From positions 1 through 58,325 of the forward strand of contig JAGVTS010000141.1 of the NCBI GenBank assembly GCA_019136685.1: a stretch of 58,325 nucleotides of DNA. Reading direction: 5' to 3'. Under the pieces are notes generated by a model. It was not told the DNA's origin. It made no database searches and worked only from the letters and a program-made list of their open reading frames with translations. The translations under genes and the position numbers were made by a program. Every line of letters starts with the position of its first letter. Positions within the stretch are counted from its first letter, which is position 1. Source of the stretch: Bacillota bacterium (lineage in GTDB: Bacteria > Bacillota > DTU025). Below are positions 25,881 to 35,377 of this stretch, one piece after another.

Positions 25881-25905
25881 GCCAATAGCTAGGAGGAGCA
25901 AGAGT

Positions 25906-27279
25906 ATGCATGATATCGCAATAATCGGCGGCGGTCCCGGGGGCTACGTATGCGCCATCAGGGCTGCCCAGAATGGGCTGTCAGTCGCTCTAGTGGAAAA
26001 AGGCCAGCTCGGAGGCGTGTGCCTCAACCGCGGTTGTATACCTACGAAGGCTCTCGCGCATGTCGCGGACGTCATGGATGCGGCGAGTCGTGCTGCGGAA
26101 CTGGGCCTCATTATCCCGGAAGTACGCTTGGACTTCGCCCGGGTCATGGCTAGAAAAGACAGGGTGGTTGCCAGGCTGCGCGGCGGAGTTGGTCTGCTAC
26201 TCAAGAGGCGCAAGATCGACGTGTTCAGCGGCACGGGCACGCTTGCAGGCACGCGCGCAGTCGAGGCGACGGCCCGAGACGGGTCAACTACGCGCATTGA
26301 AGCCCGCAACATAGTCATTGCCACAGGGTCCGAACCTGTTGCTCCAAGGATGTTCGGCTATGACGGCGCCAATATGCTCACCAGCGACGATGTCCTGAGA
26401 CTGAAGGAACTGCCGGAGAGCATGCTGATCATTGGAGCCGGAGTAATCGGATGCGAATTCGCCAGCATCTTCCGGACGTTCGGATGCGAGGTTACTATGG
26501 TCGATATTATGCCCAACATACTGCCTATGGTCGATGAGGACGTGGCCAACACGGTGCGAGCGGCCTTCGCGAAGCGAGGCATTCAGATACATACCGGCAC
26601 GAAGATAACGTCAGTGAAGGTCGCCGACGGCCGAGTCGAAGCCGCCTGCGAGGACGGAAAGACACTGGTGGCCCAGAAGGGTGTACTCTCGGTGGGGCGC
26701 CGTCCTACTACAGGCGGAGTCGGCGCTGCCGATGTGGGAATCGACACAGGCGATGCAGGCGAGATCATCGTCGACTCGCGGATGCGAACCAACGTGCCGG
26801 GAGTCTGGGCCATAGGCGATGTCACAGGCAAGTCTCAGCTGGCCCATGTGGCTTCTGCACAGGGCTTGGCAGTGGCAGCCAACGTGGCGGGCCAGAGCCG
26901 CAGCGTGGAGTATTATGCCGTCCCGAACTGCATATTCACGAACCCGGAGGTTGCCGCGGTGGGCGTGTCGGAACGGGGCGCGCAAGAGTCCGGCATCGAC
27001 TACCGTGTGGGCAAGTTCCCCTTCGTTGGGTCAGGCAAGGCCGTTGCCATGGGAGCGCCGGAAGGGTTCGTGAAGATCATAGCCGACGGCACAGGCCGCG
27101 TAATCGGAGGCCAGGTGGTGGGGGCGCACGCTTCCGACCTCATTGCCGAGATAGCCCTGGCAGTATCGCGTCGTCTCAAGCTAGAGGATATCGAGCAGAC
27201 CATCCATGCTCATCCCACTCTGGCTGAGTCTACGGCAGAGGCGGTCGAGGCAACTATGGGGCAGGCAATACACATTTGA
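25906..27279 (+). CDS. lpdA: Dihydrolipoyl dehydrogenase
   Basis: 457-aa FAD enzyme that reoxidises dihydrolipoyl groups with NAD+, the L-protein of the glycine cleavage system. Motifs: FAD loop GGGPGGYVCAIRAAQ at residues 8-22, redox disulfide in GVCLNRGCIPTKAL near residue 37, NAD loop IIGAGVIGCEFASIF near residue 178, second FAD motif WAIGDVTGKSQLAHVASAQG near residue 303, and C-terminal HAHPTLAES with the catalytic His-Glu pair. A strong AGGAGGAGC precedes the ATG. It is divergent from gcvT and shares its control region. Confidence 0.96.
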   Translation: MHDIAIIGGGPGGYVCAIRAAQNGLSVALVEKGQLGGVCLNRGCIPTKALAHVADVMDAASRAAELGLIIPEVRLDFARVMARKDRVVARLRGGVGLLLKRRKIDVFSGTGTLAGTRAVEATARDGSTTRIEARNIVIATGSEPVAPRMFGYDGANMLTSDDVLRLKELPESMLIIGAGVIGCEFASIFRTFGCEVTMVDIMPNILPMVDEDVANTVRAAFAKRGIQIHTGTKITSVKVADGRVEAACEDGKTLVAQKGVLSVGRRPTTGGVGAADVGIDTGDAGEIIVDSRMRTNVPGVWAIGDVTGKSQLAHVASAQGLAVAANVAGQSRSVEYYAVPNCIFTNPEVAAVGVSERGAQESGIDYRVGKFPFVGSGKAVAMGAPEGFVKIIADGTGRVIGGQVVGAHASDLIAEIALAVSRRLKLEDIEQTIHAHPTLAESTAEAVEATMGQAIHI

Positions 27280-27376
27280 TGCCGTCTTTTCTCTGATCAC
27301 GCCCTAGACCAATCTACATGTTTCACGCTGCCCGCGTGCTAAAATCATCCATGGCATCAACGTAGTGTACATAAGA

Positions 27377-27398
27377 GACGCCGCCCGTAGGCGGCGTC
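27377..27398 (+). other. GC-rich hairpin ahead of spoIIE
   Basis: GACGCCGCC (27377-27385) pairs perfectly with GGCGGCGTC (27390-27398) around a 4-nt loop, 9 nt before the GGAGGG ribosome binding site of spoIIE. No T-run follows. It may lie in the spoIIE leader or end transcription from lpd weakly. Confidence 0.5.
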
Positions 27399-27422
27399 GG
27401 CATGTGCCGGAGGGTGACGTGG

Positions 27423-30038
27423 ATGGCAGACGAACGCGTGGGAGTGTTCAGGAGAGAAAAGGGGCGTGCAGGCGGCGCGCCCAGCCCACGCAAGAAACGT
27501 AGCGATGCGCGCGCGCCCCGGTGGAGCCGTTCTCGCCTTCGCGTCGCGCGTCCCTTGAGATTCGCCGCATTTGGCGCCGCAGGCTTCCTGGCAGGAATCG
27601 CCAGGTTGTTCGGCGCCTACTCTCCTTTCGGCATAGTAGCCGTGGGCGCCGCGGCAGCGTGCTGCGACTGTGATGCGGTCCGCGTCATGCCGGTCGTTGC
27701 AGGCGCGCTTGTGGGCGGTGCGTTCTCCGGCGGGCCTACTCAGGTGGTGGCCTTGGCGGTATCGTCGGCACTCTTCCTCGCGCTTCCCGAGCGAGCTAGG
27801 AAATGGACAGCGTGGTCTGCAGGGCTTGGCGTGTTTGTCGCGTCTTTCATAGGAGCGGTGTTTGCCCAGGCCATAGTGGGGCAAGGCGTGCACTTGCCTG
27901 TGGCGGCCTTGTCCGAAGCGGCGATTGCCGGCGCCGCAGCCGCAGCAATAGTACCGGCGGCGCGAGCTCTAGTGGGCCCCGGAGGAGCCTTGCACCTTCC
28001 CTCGCGCCTAGATGGAGCCGCCCTCCTGCTGGTTGCCGGAATTGTCTGCGCCGGGCTGGGTCGGCTTTCGTGTTCAGGCGTGTCACCCGGGGCAATCCTG
28101 GCCTTCTACGTATCGGCGCTCGCGGGGGTGATGGCCGGCCCAGGCAGCGGGGCCATTGCAGGGGGCGTGGTTGGGATGGCCATGTCTGCAGCCGGCGACA
28201 TGCACGTGATCATCGCGGGGGCCACTGCCGCCGCCGGCGCCGCGGCCGGCATCATGGGCAGGCAGGGCAGAGCCTTCGCGGCCTTGACGATACCGCTGTC
28301 GGCGATGTTGGCCGGGCGGCAGCTCGGAACAGGCGGCGAACTGACCGGGTTTCTCATTGAGGCATCTGCAGCTGCGATCCTGCTGATGGCGACCTCGGGA
28401 AGATGGGTGGGGGAAATCGCCTGGAGGCTTCCGCGCGAGGCCAGTTCAGCTGGGCTTCAGGACGAGTACCGCGCCCGGGTGCACCATCTGGTATCTGAAA
28501 GCCTGCTCACGGACGCAAGGACTTTTCAGGACCTAACGCTTGCGTACAGCGGCGCACCCCTAGAGCCCTTGGAGTCGGCGGGACGGCGATCGTCTGCACC
28601 CTCGTCGGCGACCGCGGTCGACGACGACTGGCCGCAGGACATAGCATCATCAGTCGCGGCCGTAAGGGCCCGGGCGTGCTCGGGCTGCGCATCCTACAAC
28701 CTGTGCTGGAAGGAGCTCTTTTTCCGCACCTATCGGGAGATAGTAGATGCATTGGCCGTGGCCGAGCTGTACGGAGAGGTTGATGCAGCAGGGTTGCCTC
28801 AGGGGCTTGGGAGCAGGTGCTCTCGCCGGGAGGCGCTTGCTGCGGCGTCCGCTCGAGTTGGACGGCCGATGGCGGCGGCGGGCGCCGGAGCTGCTCAGCC
28901 GGCCCAGACTTCGTTCTCGGTGTCGCGCGAGGCTGCTGCAGCTATGTTGTCGCTACAGACGGCGGGGGTCGCCCGTGCCCTGACTCGCGCGGCGATGCAG
29001 GCGCAGTTGGTGGTGGCATCCGATGAAGATACGGAGCGCGAGGTTCGGGGACGTCTCAAGCGGGCCGGTATCGAGGTGAAGTGCGTGAGCGTCTCCCGCA
29101 CCGGGCGTGAAGGCCTCGAGGTGCAGGTGGTACAGGCGGCGTGCGGCAGCGACGACGAGTGCGTGCGCACCGTGGCCCCGGTCGTGTCAGGTGCGGTGGG
29201 GCGTGCTATGTCGGTGTGTGACCGCCAGTGTCGATCTCGAGTGTCCGGGGAGGCGCCGGCCGAGTGCATTGTGCGTCTGGTGTCAGCGCGCCGGTACTCC
29301 CTGGAGACGGAGTCGCTTTCGTCGCCAGGACTCGAAGATGATGTGAATGGAGATTCTCATCTCCTGACCAACCTGGGAGACGGCAGGGTAGCGATACTTA
29401 TCTCAGATGGAATGGGTGTGGGTCAAGCGGCATCGACGCAGAGCCGAGCCGCGGTATCGGCTCTAGCCCGACTACTCGCAACCGGGCTGGACGCTGCCTT
29501 CGCTGTTGAGAATGTGAATGCTCTCATGTCGCTTCGTCCGAGCCCGGGCCCCTTCGCAACGCTGGACGTCGTGATCATGGATCTTCACACCGGTAGTGCC
29601 GAGATAATCAAGGCAGGGGCCCCCCCTACCTACATTAGGCGAGGCTCGCGCGTGATAGCTTTGGGCGCGCCTTCGGCGCCTGCAGGCGTGTCGATTCCGG
29701 CACACACTGCCAGTTTCCATAGTGTCCTGGAGGAAGGCGACATCATCGTGCTGGCCACCGACGGGGTGACTGAGGGCCGCAGCGACCTGCTAGACGTCGA
29801 TGCCGAGCTGGCTCGCGTTATCCAGCAAGCCCCGGGCGGAAGCGCGCTCAGCGTGGCGCAGACAGTGATGAACTGGGCCCGAGCGGGAACGCCCATACGA
29901 GGCGGGTCCGGGCAAGGGCCGTTCAGAGACGACATGACGGTCTTCGTGGGCAGGTTGGCGAAGGCGACGGCCACGGCAGGGATAGGAGCGTGTATTGTGG
30001 AAACGTCTATCCCGGAGGGTGAGGCTCATGGGCCGTAA
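27423..30038 (+). CDS. spoIIE: Stage II sporulation protein E (PP2C phosphatase)
   Basis: 871-aa membrane protein phosphatase. In sporulation SpoIIE sits at the polar septum and dephosphorylates SpoIIAA, which frees sigma-F in the forespore. The N-terminal 330 residues form about ten hydrophobic segments (Ala/Gly/Val-rich), then a central regulatory region holds a Cys-rich patch (RARACSGCASYNLCWKELFF near residue 418). The C-terminal PP2C/SpoIIE domain (about residues 640-860) has LISDGMGVGQAA and LATDGVTEGRSD, which carry the metal-binding Asp residues. ATG at 27423 was picked for its GGAGGG 9 nt upstream. It overlaps tilS by 11 nt, an arrangement common in Bacillota. It marks the host as a spore former. 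Confidence 0.95.
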   Translation: MADERVGVFRREKGRAGGAPSPRKKRSDARAPRWSRSRLRVARPLRFAAFGAAGFLAGIARLFGAYSPFGIVAVGAAAACCDCDAVRVMPVVAGALVGGAFSGGPTQVVALAVSSALFLALPERARKWTAWSAGLGVFVASFIGAVFAQAIVGQGVHLPVAALSEAAIAGAAAAAIVPAARALVGPGGALHLPSRLDGAALLLVAGIVCAGLGRLSCSGVSPGAILAFYVSALAGVMAGPGSGAIAGGVVGMAMSAAGDMHVIIAGATAAAGAAAGIMGRQGRAFAALTIPLSAMLAGRQLGTGGELTGFLIEASAAAILLMATSGRWVGEIAWRLPREASSAGLQDEYRARVHHLVSESLLTDARTFQDLTLAYSGAPLEPLESAGRRSSAPSSATAVDDDWPQDIASSVAAVRARACSGCASYNLCWKELFFRTYREIVDALAVAELYGEVDAAGLPQGLGSRCSRREALAAASARVGRPMAAAGAGAAQPAQTSFSVSREAAAAMLSLQTAGVARALTRAAMQAQLVVASDEDTEREVRGRLKRAGIEVKCVSVSRTGREGLEVQVVQAACGSDDECVRTVAPVVSGAVGRAMSVCDRQCRSRVSGEAPAECIVRLVSARRYSLETESLSSPGLEDDVNGDSHLLTNLGDGRVAILISDGMGVGQAASTQSRAAVSALARLLATGLDAAFAVENVNALMSLRPSPGPFATLDVVIMDLHTGSAEIIKAGAPPTYIRRGSRVIALGAPSAPAGVSIPAHTASFHSVLEEGDIIVLATDGVTEGRSDLLDVDAELARVIQQAPGGSALSVAQTVMNWARAGTPIRGGSGQGPFRDDMTVFVGRLAKATATAGIGACIVETSIPEGEAHGP

Positions 30039-31650
30039 CGATCTGGATAGAATCGCCATGAAGACAGTGCGCAAATACTCGATGATCGACCACGGCGACG
30101 GCGTGGTAGTCGGTGTGTCGGGCGGGCCGGATTCTGTAGCTCTCCTTCATTTCCTCAACTCGATTGCCTCACGGTACAGCCTTCAGCTTCACATAGCCCA
30201 CATCAATCACATGATCCGCGGGGCCGGCGCCGACGAAGACGAGCGGTTCGTGGAAGAACTGGCGCGCTCGCTCAGTATACCCATTACTGTGGCGAGGGTC
30301 GACGTGCCTCGGCTGGCAAGGCAACTTGGGGTTACCGTAGAGGATGCGGGACGCGATGCCCGCTACGGGCTGTACCGCAAGATTTGCGTCGAGCGAGGGT
30401 TCTCTCGCGCGGCGGTGGCTCACCACGCGGACGACCAGGCCGAAACTGTACTCATGCGCATACTTCGCGGTGCCGGCCTGCGCGGGCTGGCCGGTATCCC
30501 GCCCATTCGTGAGCTGGGTGAGAAGGTCACGGTGATCAGGCCGTTTATCGAGGTGTCGCGGGCGCAGATAGAGAAGTACTGTGCGCAGCGGGGGCTCGCG
30601 ACGCGCACCGACCCGACGAATGTGGACACGCAGTACTTCCGCAACAAGGTGCGCTGCGAACTCCTGCCGCTTTTGGAGCGCGAGTACAACTCGAATATCC
30701 GTGCCGGCCTGGCGCGGCTTGCGCGCCTTGCGTCCGATGACGAGCAGTATCTGGAGGAGCAGGCGATCCGGCTTCTCGATGCAGCCAGAGCTGCCGGCAG
30801 CGCCGGCGCCGTCGGCCGGCGAGGGGGGCCGGCGCGGGTGGAACTGGACCGTGAGATGATGCGACAAGCCGCAGCGCCAGTTGCCTCACGTGCGTTTGCG
30901 CTGGCCTTCGCTGAGGCTACCGGAGGAAGGCGCGATCTCTACTGGCCCAACATAGAGGCCATGGCGGCTCTGGCGAAGGTCGGGAACGTAGGGAATTCAA
31001 CAGACCTGCCCGGAGGCGTACGGGCGCGTCTGACGTACGATACAATAGTGATAGAACCTGTCGCAGAGGATGCCGAGGACGCGGCCTACGCGAGATTGAC
31101 CGGTCGAGATGGATCGCGCGAACCCGCTTTGCCCGCGGAACCGGCCGAGGTCGGCGTGTCTGTGCCGGGCGCCGTCCCTCTGGTATGGAGTGGGATCACA
31201 GTCTACGCTGCTCGGGGCGAAGGCCCGGCCCGAGGGGGTGACGTGGACGGCGGCGCTCCTCCGGGCCTTGATGAGTTGGCCTGCATGGCCAATCGCGCGC
31301 TGACTGACTCAGGATTTCCGGGGCTGTGCGTGAACGCGTCCAATATCGGCCGGGAGTGGGCAGTGTTCGATGCCGACCAGGTCGACTTGGACGCCCTGGT
31401 TGTCCGCCCATGGCGCTCGGGCGATAGGATCTATCCGTTCGGGATGGCGGGGGCGAAGAAGCTGTCTGATCTGTTTGTGGATGAGAAGGTGCCGCGGCCC
31501 GTTCGATCGCGCCTCCCTGTGCTGGCTATTGGCGATGAGGCACTGTGGGTCGTAGGTGTAAGGGCCAGTGGAAGAGGGGCAGTCGTTTCTTCGACGAGGC
31601 GTCTGGTCGTCTTCGTGGCCGATATGGACGATTGCGTCGATGATGCATAA
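30028..31650 (+). CDS. tilS: tRNA(Ile)-lysidine synthase
   Basis: 540 aa. It converts C34 of the CAU-anticodon tRNA-Ile to lysidine, which changes both charging and decoding. The PP-loop is VVGVSGGPDSVALLHFL near residue 27; the family motifs HINHMIRG near residue 60, AGRDARYGLY near residue 106 and AVAHHADDQAETVLMR near residue 128 follow, and FRNKVRCELLPLLE lies near residue 207. A TilS C-terminal domain with RPWRSGDRIYPFGMAGAKKL is near residue 460. ATG at 30028 follows GGAGGGTGAGG and overlaps spoIIE. Usually hpt follows tilS; here no hpt lies before ftsH. Confidence 0.95.
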   Translation: MGRNDLDRIAMKTVRKYSMIDHGDGVVVGVSGGPDSVALLHFLNSIASRYSLQLHIAHINHMIRGAGADEDERFVEELARSLSIPITVARVDVPRLARQLGVTVEDAGRDARYGLYRKICVERGFSRAAVAHHADDQAETVLMRILRGAGLRGLAGIPPIRELGEKVTVIRPFIEVSRAQIEKYCAQRGLATRTDPTNVDTQYFRNKVRCELLPLLEREYNSNIRAGLARLARLASDDEQYLEEQAIRLLDAARAAGSAGAVGRRGGPARVELDREMMRQAAAPVASRAFALAFAEATGGRRDLYWPNIEAMAALAKVGNVGNSTDLPGGVRARLTYDTIVIEPVAEDAEDAAYARLTGRDGSREPALPAEPAEVGVSVPGAVPLVWSGITVYAARGEGPARGGDVDGGAPPGLDELACMANRALTDSGFPGLCVNASNIGREWAVFDADQVDLDALVVRPWRSGDRIYPFGMAGAKKLSDLFVDEKVPRPVRSRLPVLAIGDEALWVVGVRASGRGAVVSSTRRLVVFVADMDDCVDDA

Positions 31651-31687
31651 GCCGGTTGAGATGGAAACCATACAGCCATGTGTTTCG

Positions 31688-31716
31688 TTGTTATAGAAAA
31701 GACGCTGTGCTATAAT
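31688..31716 (+). promoter_or_regulatory. Near-consensus sigma-A promoter of ftsH
   Basis: TTGTTA (31688-31693) and TATAAT (31711-31716) with exactly 17 bp between. This gives ftsH its own start site about 110 nt ahead of the coding region, independent of spoIIE-tilS. Confidence 0.8.
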
Positions 31717-31833
31717 GAGTTCACGCACAACGGGAATTATCTAGTATTTGGGATTGCATTTGCAGCATGCACCTGAATTAGTCGGGGAAGGAGGAAGGCG
31801 CATACATCGTGATGCCCTCACACAGGGGGCTTC

Positions 31834-33837
31834 TTGCGCCTACTTGCGGTGAACAACAGGCTTATGAAAAACCTTGCTCTATGGCTGTTGCTCGGCCTCA
31901 TAGCAGTCTCCATATCGAACTCGTTCTTCATGGGCAAGCCCCGCATCGACGAGATCTCGGCCAGTCAGTTCATGAAATACTGGCAAGACCGGAAGGTCAC
32001 GCAACTTGAGATAGTCGGTGACAATGCAATCCGGGGCACTCTGGACGATGGACGAAAGTTCAAGCTGTACTACCCCGATGTGAAGGGCCTGGTCGAGGAT
32101 GTTCGAGATGACCCGCAACTTGCATCGCGCGTCGAAGTCAGCATGACTCCTGAGTCCCAAGGGGCCTGGTGGATAGCGCTCATACCGAACGTGATATCGA
32201 TAGTCCTTCTTTTTGCTGTGTTCTTCTTCATCATGAACCAGCTTCAGGGCGGGGGCAACAAGGCGATGCAGTTCGGGCGGAGCCGAGCCAAGCTTCACGC
32301 CAGTGAGCGTGGCCGCGTGACATTTGAAGACGTAGCTGGGGTGGATGAGGTCAAAGAGGAACTCATGGAAATCGTGGACTACCTGAAGCACCCCAAGCGA
32401 TACATCGAACTCGGAGCCAGAATACCCAGGGGGATTCTACTTGTGGGGCCTCCCGGAACCGGCAAGACCCTACTAGCCAAGGCTGTGGCGGGCGAGGCGG
32501 ACGTGCCTTTCTTCAGCGTCAGCGGTTCCGATTTCGTGGAAATGTTCGTGGGCGTGGGCGCGAGCCGCGTGCGCGATATGTTCGATCAGGCGAAACGGAA
32601 CGCTCCGTGCATAGTGTTCATAGACGAGATTGATGCCGTGGGGCGGCAGAGGGGCGCCGGGCTAGGCGGTGGGCACGATGAGCGTGAGCAGACCCTCAAC
32701 CAATTGCTCTTTGAGATGGACGGATTCGATCCTAATTCCGGGATCATCATTCTGGCCGCGACCAACAGGCCAGATGTCCTTGACCCCGCACTACTGCGTG
32801 CGGGCAGATTCGACCGGCATATAGTGGTGGATGCACCCGACCAGCGCGGCCGGGAGGAGATACTCAAGATCCATGCCAAGAACAAGCCTCTTGAACCGGA
32901 TGTTGACCTCAAAGCGCTGTCAAAGCGCACTCCCGGTTTCACCGGCGCTGACCTTGCGAACCTGCTGAACGAAGCGGCGCTGCTGGCGGCCAGGGGCAAC
33001 AAGAAGAAAGTGGCCATGGCTGAGATGTCGGAGGCGATAGAGCGAATAGTGGCGGGCCCTGCCAAGAAGGGCCGGATCATGAGCGAGCGCGAGAAGGATC
33101 TGGTCGCTTACCATGAGTCGGGCCATGCGGTGCTGGCTCATCTCCTGCCCGGAGCCGATCCGGTTGTCAAGGTGTCGATAGTTGGCCGAGGACGGGCTGG
33201 AGGCTACACCCTGATGATACCGGAGGACGACAGGAGATACCGGTACGCCACTAAGTCTGAGATCATGAATGACATCGTAGTGGCCCTGGGCGGTCGGGTC
33301 GCGGAAGAGTTGGTGCTGGGCGAGATTAGCACCGGCGCCGGCATTGACCTGGAGCGTGTGAGCAAGACCGCTCGCAAGATGGTCACCGAGTACGGCATGA
33401 GCGACCTAGGTCCGATGACGTTCGGCCGCAGCCAGGAGGAGCAGGTTTTCCTGGGGCGCGACATCTCCCGCGACCGCAACTACAGTGAAGAGGTGGCCGC
33501 GAAGATCGACGAAGAGGTCCACAAGATAGTCACCGCGGCCCACGATCAGGCGCGGCAGATACTCTCCGATAACATCGACAAGCTGCACATTCTGGCTCAG
33601 ACCCTGAAAGAGCAGGAGACAGTCGAGGGAGAGGAACTCGAGGGCCTACTTGCAGATGCGACCGGCGAGAGCCGGGAGGGATTGACAGGCACGCAATCGG
33701 CTGCTCGGGCAGCGGGATCGGGATCAGGGGCTTCAACTCCATCAGCCGGGGATGCCCGGGGCGCCCTGGCCGCCATTGAGGATAGGCTGAAATCAGGCGG
33801 GAAGCGCGAGCCCAGTCCGGAGGGAGCGCCGGCCTGA
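31834..33837 (+). CDS. ftsH: ATP-dependent zinc metalloprotease FtsH
   Basis: 667-aa membrane AAA+ protease that degrades misfolded and regulatory membrane and cytosolic proteins as a hexamer. Two membrane helices (about residues 12-30 and 112-131) flank a small extracytoplasmic domain. The AAA module has Walker A GPPGTGKT, Walker [16 protein letters not shown] with the second region of homology [22 protein letters not shown]. The zinc site is HESGH near residue 427. The Ala/Gly/Ser-rich tail (last 45 residues) is poorly conserved. The start is uncertain: TTG 31834 has AGGGGG 4-5 nt upstream, while GTG 31849 and ATG 31864 are in frame and closer to the common family start. Confidence 0.96.
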   Translation: MRLLAVNNRLMKNLALWLLLGLIAVSISNSFFMGKPRIDEISASQFMKYWQDRKVTQLEIVGDNAIRGTLDDGRKFKLYYPDVKGLVEDVRDDPQLASRVEVSMTPESQGAWWIALIPNVISIVLLFAVFFFIMNQLQGGGNKAMQFGRSRAKLHASERGRVTFEDVAGVDEVKEELMEIVDYLKHPKRYIELGARIPRGILLVGPPGTGKTLLAKAVAGEADVPFFSVSGSDFVEMFVGVGASRVRDMFDQAKRNAPCIVFIDEIDAVGRQRGAGLGGGHDEREQTLNQLLFEMDGFDPNSGIIILAATNRPDVLDPALLRAGRFDRHIVVDAPDQRGREEILKIHAKNKPLEPDVDLKALSKRTPGFTGADLANLLNEAALLAARGNKKKVAMAEMSEAIERIVAGPAKKGRIMSEREKDLVAYHESGHAVLAHLLPGADPVVKVSIVGRGRAGGYTLMIPEDDRRYRYATKSEIMNDIVVALGGRVAEELVLGEISTGAGIDLERVSKTARKMVTEYGMSDLGPMTFGRSQEEQVFLGRDISRDRNYSEEVAAKIDEEVHKIVTAAHDQARQILSDNIDKLHILAQTLKEQETVEGEELEGLLADATGESREGLTGTQSAARAAGSGSGASTPSAGDARGALAAIEDRLKSGGKREPSPEGAPA

Positions 33838-33885
33838 AGCCGGATTGGCCGGCCTTGCTGCCCAGTTGGATAAGCTTTTGCATTC

Positions 33886-33928
33886 AGCCGCGTTGGCGCA
33901 GAGTCTCCACAGATGCGCCGACGCGGCT
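33886..33928 (+). terminator. Hairpin after ftsH
   Basis: AGCCGCGTTGGCGCA (33886-33900) pairs with TGCGCCGACGCGGCT (33914-33928), a 15-position stem with one T-G pair and a 13-nt loop, 49 nt after the ftsH stop. The T-run is missing, so it may be a weak or factor-assisted terminator. Confidence 0.55.
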
Positions 33929-34050
33929 ATGTCTGGTCAACAACCCGATAGGGATCATCTTGATATACACGGCGGTTCATTGAGGGGATGAGAGCGGGCA
34001 ATATCAGGGGCTGACAGGTTATCAAGTCTGGGCAAGGGAGGAATACCGGT

Positions 34051-35349
34051 ATGACGCATGCTGAGAAACAGGCAGCCGAGATGTGGCAGGATATCATGCC
34101 CATGAGCGGTATTGTGGAGAACCGGATGATCGAGTGCGTGGCCGCCCTGGAAAAGCGGGGTTACGACGTGTCAGAGGCAAGGAGGCTGATCCCTGCGGGG
34201 TGGGAGGCGTACAACTCCGGCGATTACTGGGCTCTTCAGAAAGTGATTGCGATGATTTGGGAGGCTCTGCGTCGTGCCCCCAAGATGGTGAATGACGATC
34301 ATAAGCCGGACACGTGGGACGAACTCAAGAAGAGCTGGACGGCTGCCGAGCATCCCGCAATCTACAATGTGGATGAAGGGAATCGGGCTTACCGTGACAA
34401 AGTATACGGCGCGTGGTACGGCAAATGCATAGGCTGTGCCCTGGGCGACCCGTCGGCCGGATGGCCCAGCGCAAAAGTGCGCAAAGAGCGCGGTTGGGCT
34501 GGCGACTACCTGCGGAAGCCGGACACGAGGAACGATGACATCAACTACCAGATTATCGTGTTGCACTGCATCGATGAACACGGCGCGGGCTTTACCAGCA
34601 GAGATCTGGGGTATGAATGGGTGCAGCATCTGGAACTAGACAAGACCTACACCGCTGAGAGGCAGGCTCTTGAGAACCTTCACCGGGGTCTCATACCGCC
34701 GTATTCGGCGCGTGAGAACAACCCCTTCTGCGACTGGATCGGAGCTCAGATGCGTGGCGAGGTGCATGGGCTTATCGCCCCGGGCAGGCCTGAACTCGCG
34801 GCCGAGCTGGCGTACAAAGACGCTATCGTTTCGCATGTCAAGGAAGGCGTCTACGGGGAAGTCTTTAACTCGGTCATGGTGAGCCTGGCGTTTGTTATGG
34901 ATGACATCAGCGAGATCGTCAACCGGGCGCTCGGGTATGTCCCCAGAAACAGCGACTTTGCGTCAGTTGTCCGATCGACAGTGGCCAAGTGCAAGGAGCG
35001 CGGCCGATGGGAGGATGTGCTCGACTGGATCGACCAGGCCTACGGCGATCTGCACTGGATACACACCTTCCCGAACGCTGCGATTGTGGTAATGAGTTTG
35101 CTTTTCGGAGGAGGCGACTTTAGCAAAAGCGTCTCCATGGCGGCCAGCTGCGGTTGGGACTGCGACTGCAGTACCGGGCAGGTGGGCGCTACAGTCGGAG
35201 CCCTCATAGGCGAGCGTGCCATCCCCGCGAGGTGGAAGGAGCCTATTGCGGGTCGTCTGGATACGGATGTCATAGGCTTTGCCAGCATCCAGCTTGATAG
35301 ACTCACTGATTGGACGTGTGATGTCGCGCGGAGGATTGCCCGGGCATAG
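34051..35349 (+). CDS. ADP-ribosylglycohydrolase-family (DraG-like) protein
   Basis: 432 aa. Residues 1-105 are a helical N-terminal extension not found in plain DraG. The ADP-ribosylglycohydrolase domain follows: DKVYGAWYGKCIGCALGDPS near residues 117-136, the metal-binding NDD at residues 161-163 (DraG normally has TDD), and SCGWDCDCSTGQVGATVGAL near residues 366-385, equivalent to the GGDTD metal motif. Family members cleave ADP-ribose from proteins or small molecules. The ATG follows AAGGGAGG. It lies 28 nt ahead of hutH in the same direction, so it appears to belong to the histidine degradation operon. Its substrate is unknown. Confidence 0.82.
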   Translation: MTHAEKQAAEMWQDIMPMSGIVENRMIECVAALEKRGYDVSEARRLIPAGWEAYNSGDYWALQKVIAMIWEALRRAPKMVNDDHKPDTWDELKKSWTAAEHPAIYNVDEGNRAYRDKVYGAWYGKCIGCALGDPSAGWPSAKVRKERGWAGDYLRKPDTRNDDINYQIIVLHCIDEHGAGFTSRDLGYEWVQHLELDKTYTAERQALENLHRGLIPPYSARENNPFCDWIGAQMRGEVHGLIAPGRPELAAELAYKDAIVSHVKEGVYGEVFNSVMVSLAFVMDDISEIVNRALGYVPRNSDFASVVRSTVAKCKERGRWEDVLDWIDQAYGDLHWIHTFPNAAIVVMSLLFGGGDFSKSVSMAASCGWDCDCSTGQVGATVGALIGERAIPARWKEPIAGRLDTDVIGFASIQLDRLTDWTCDVARRIARA

Positions 35350-35377
35350 GGCGAACGAAGGGACTGAAGCTGCTGCA

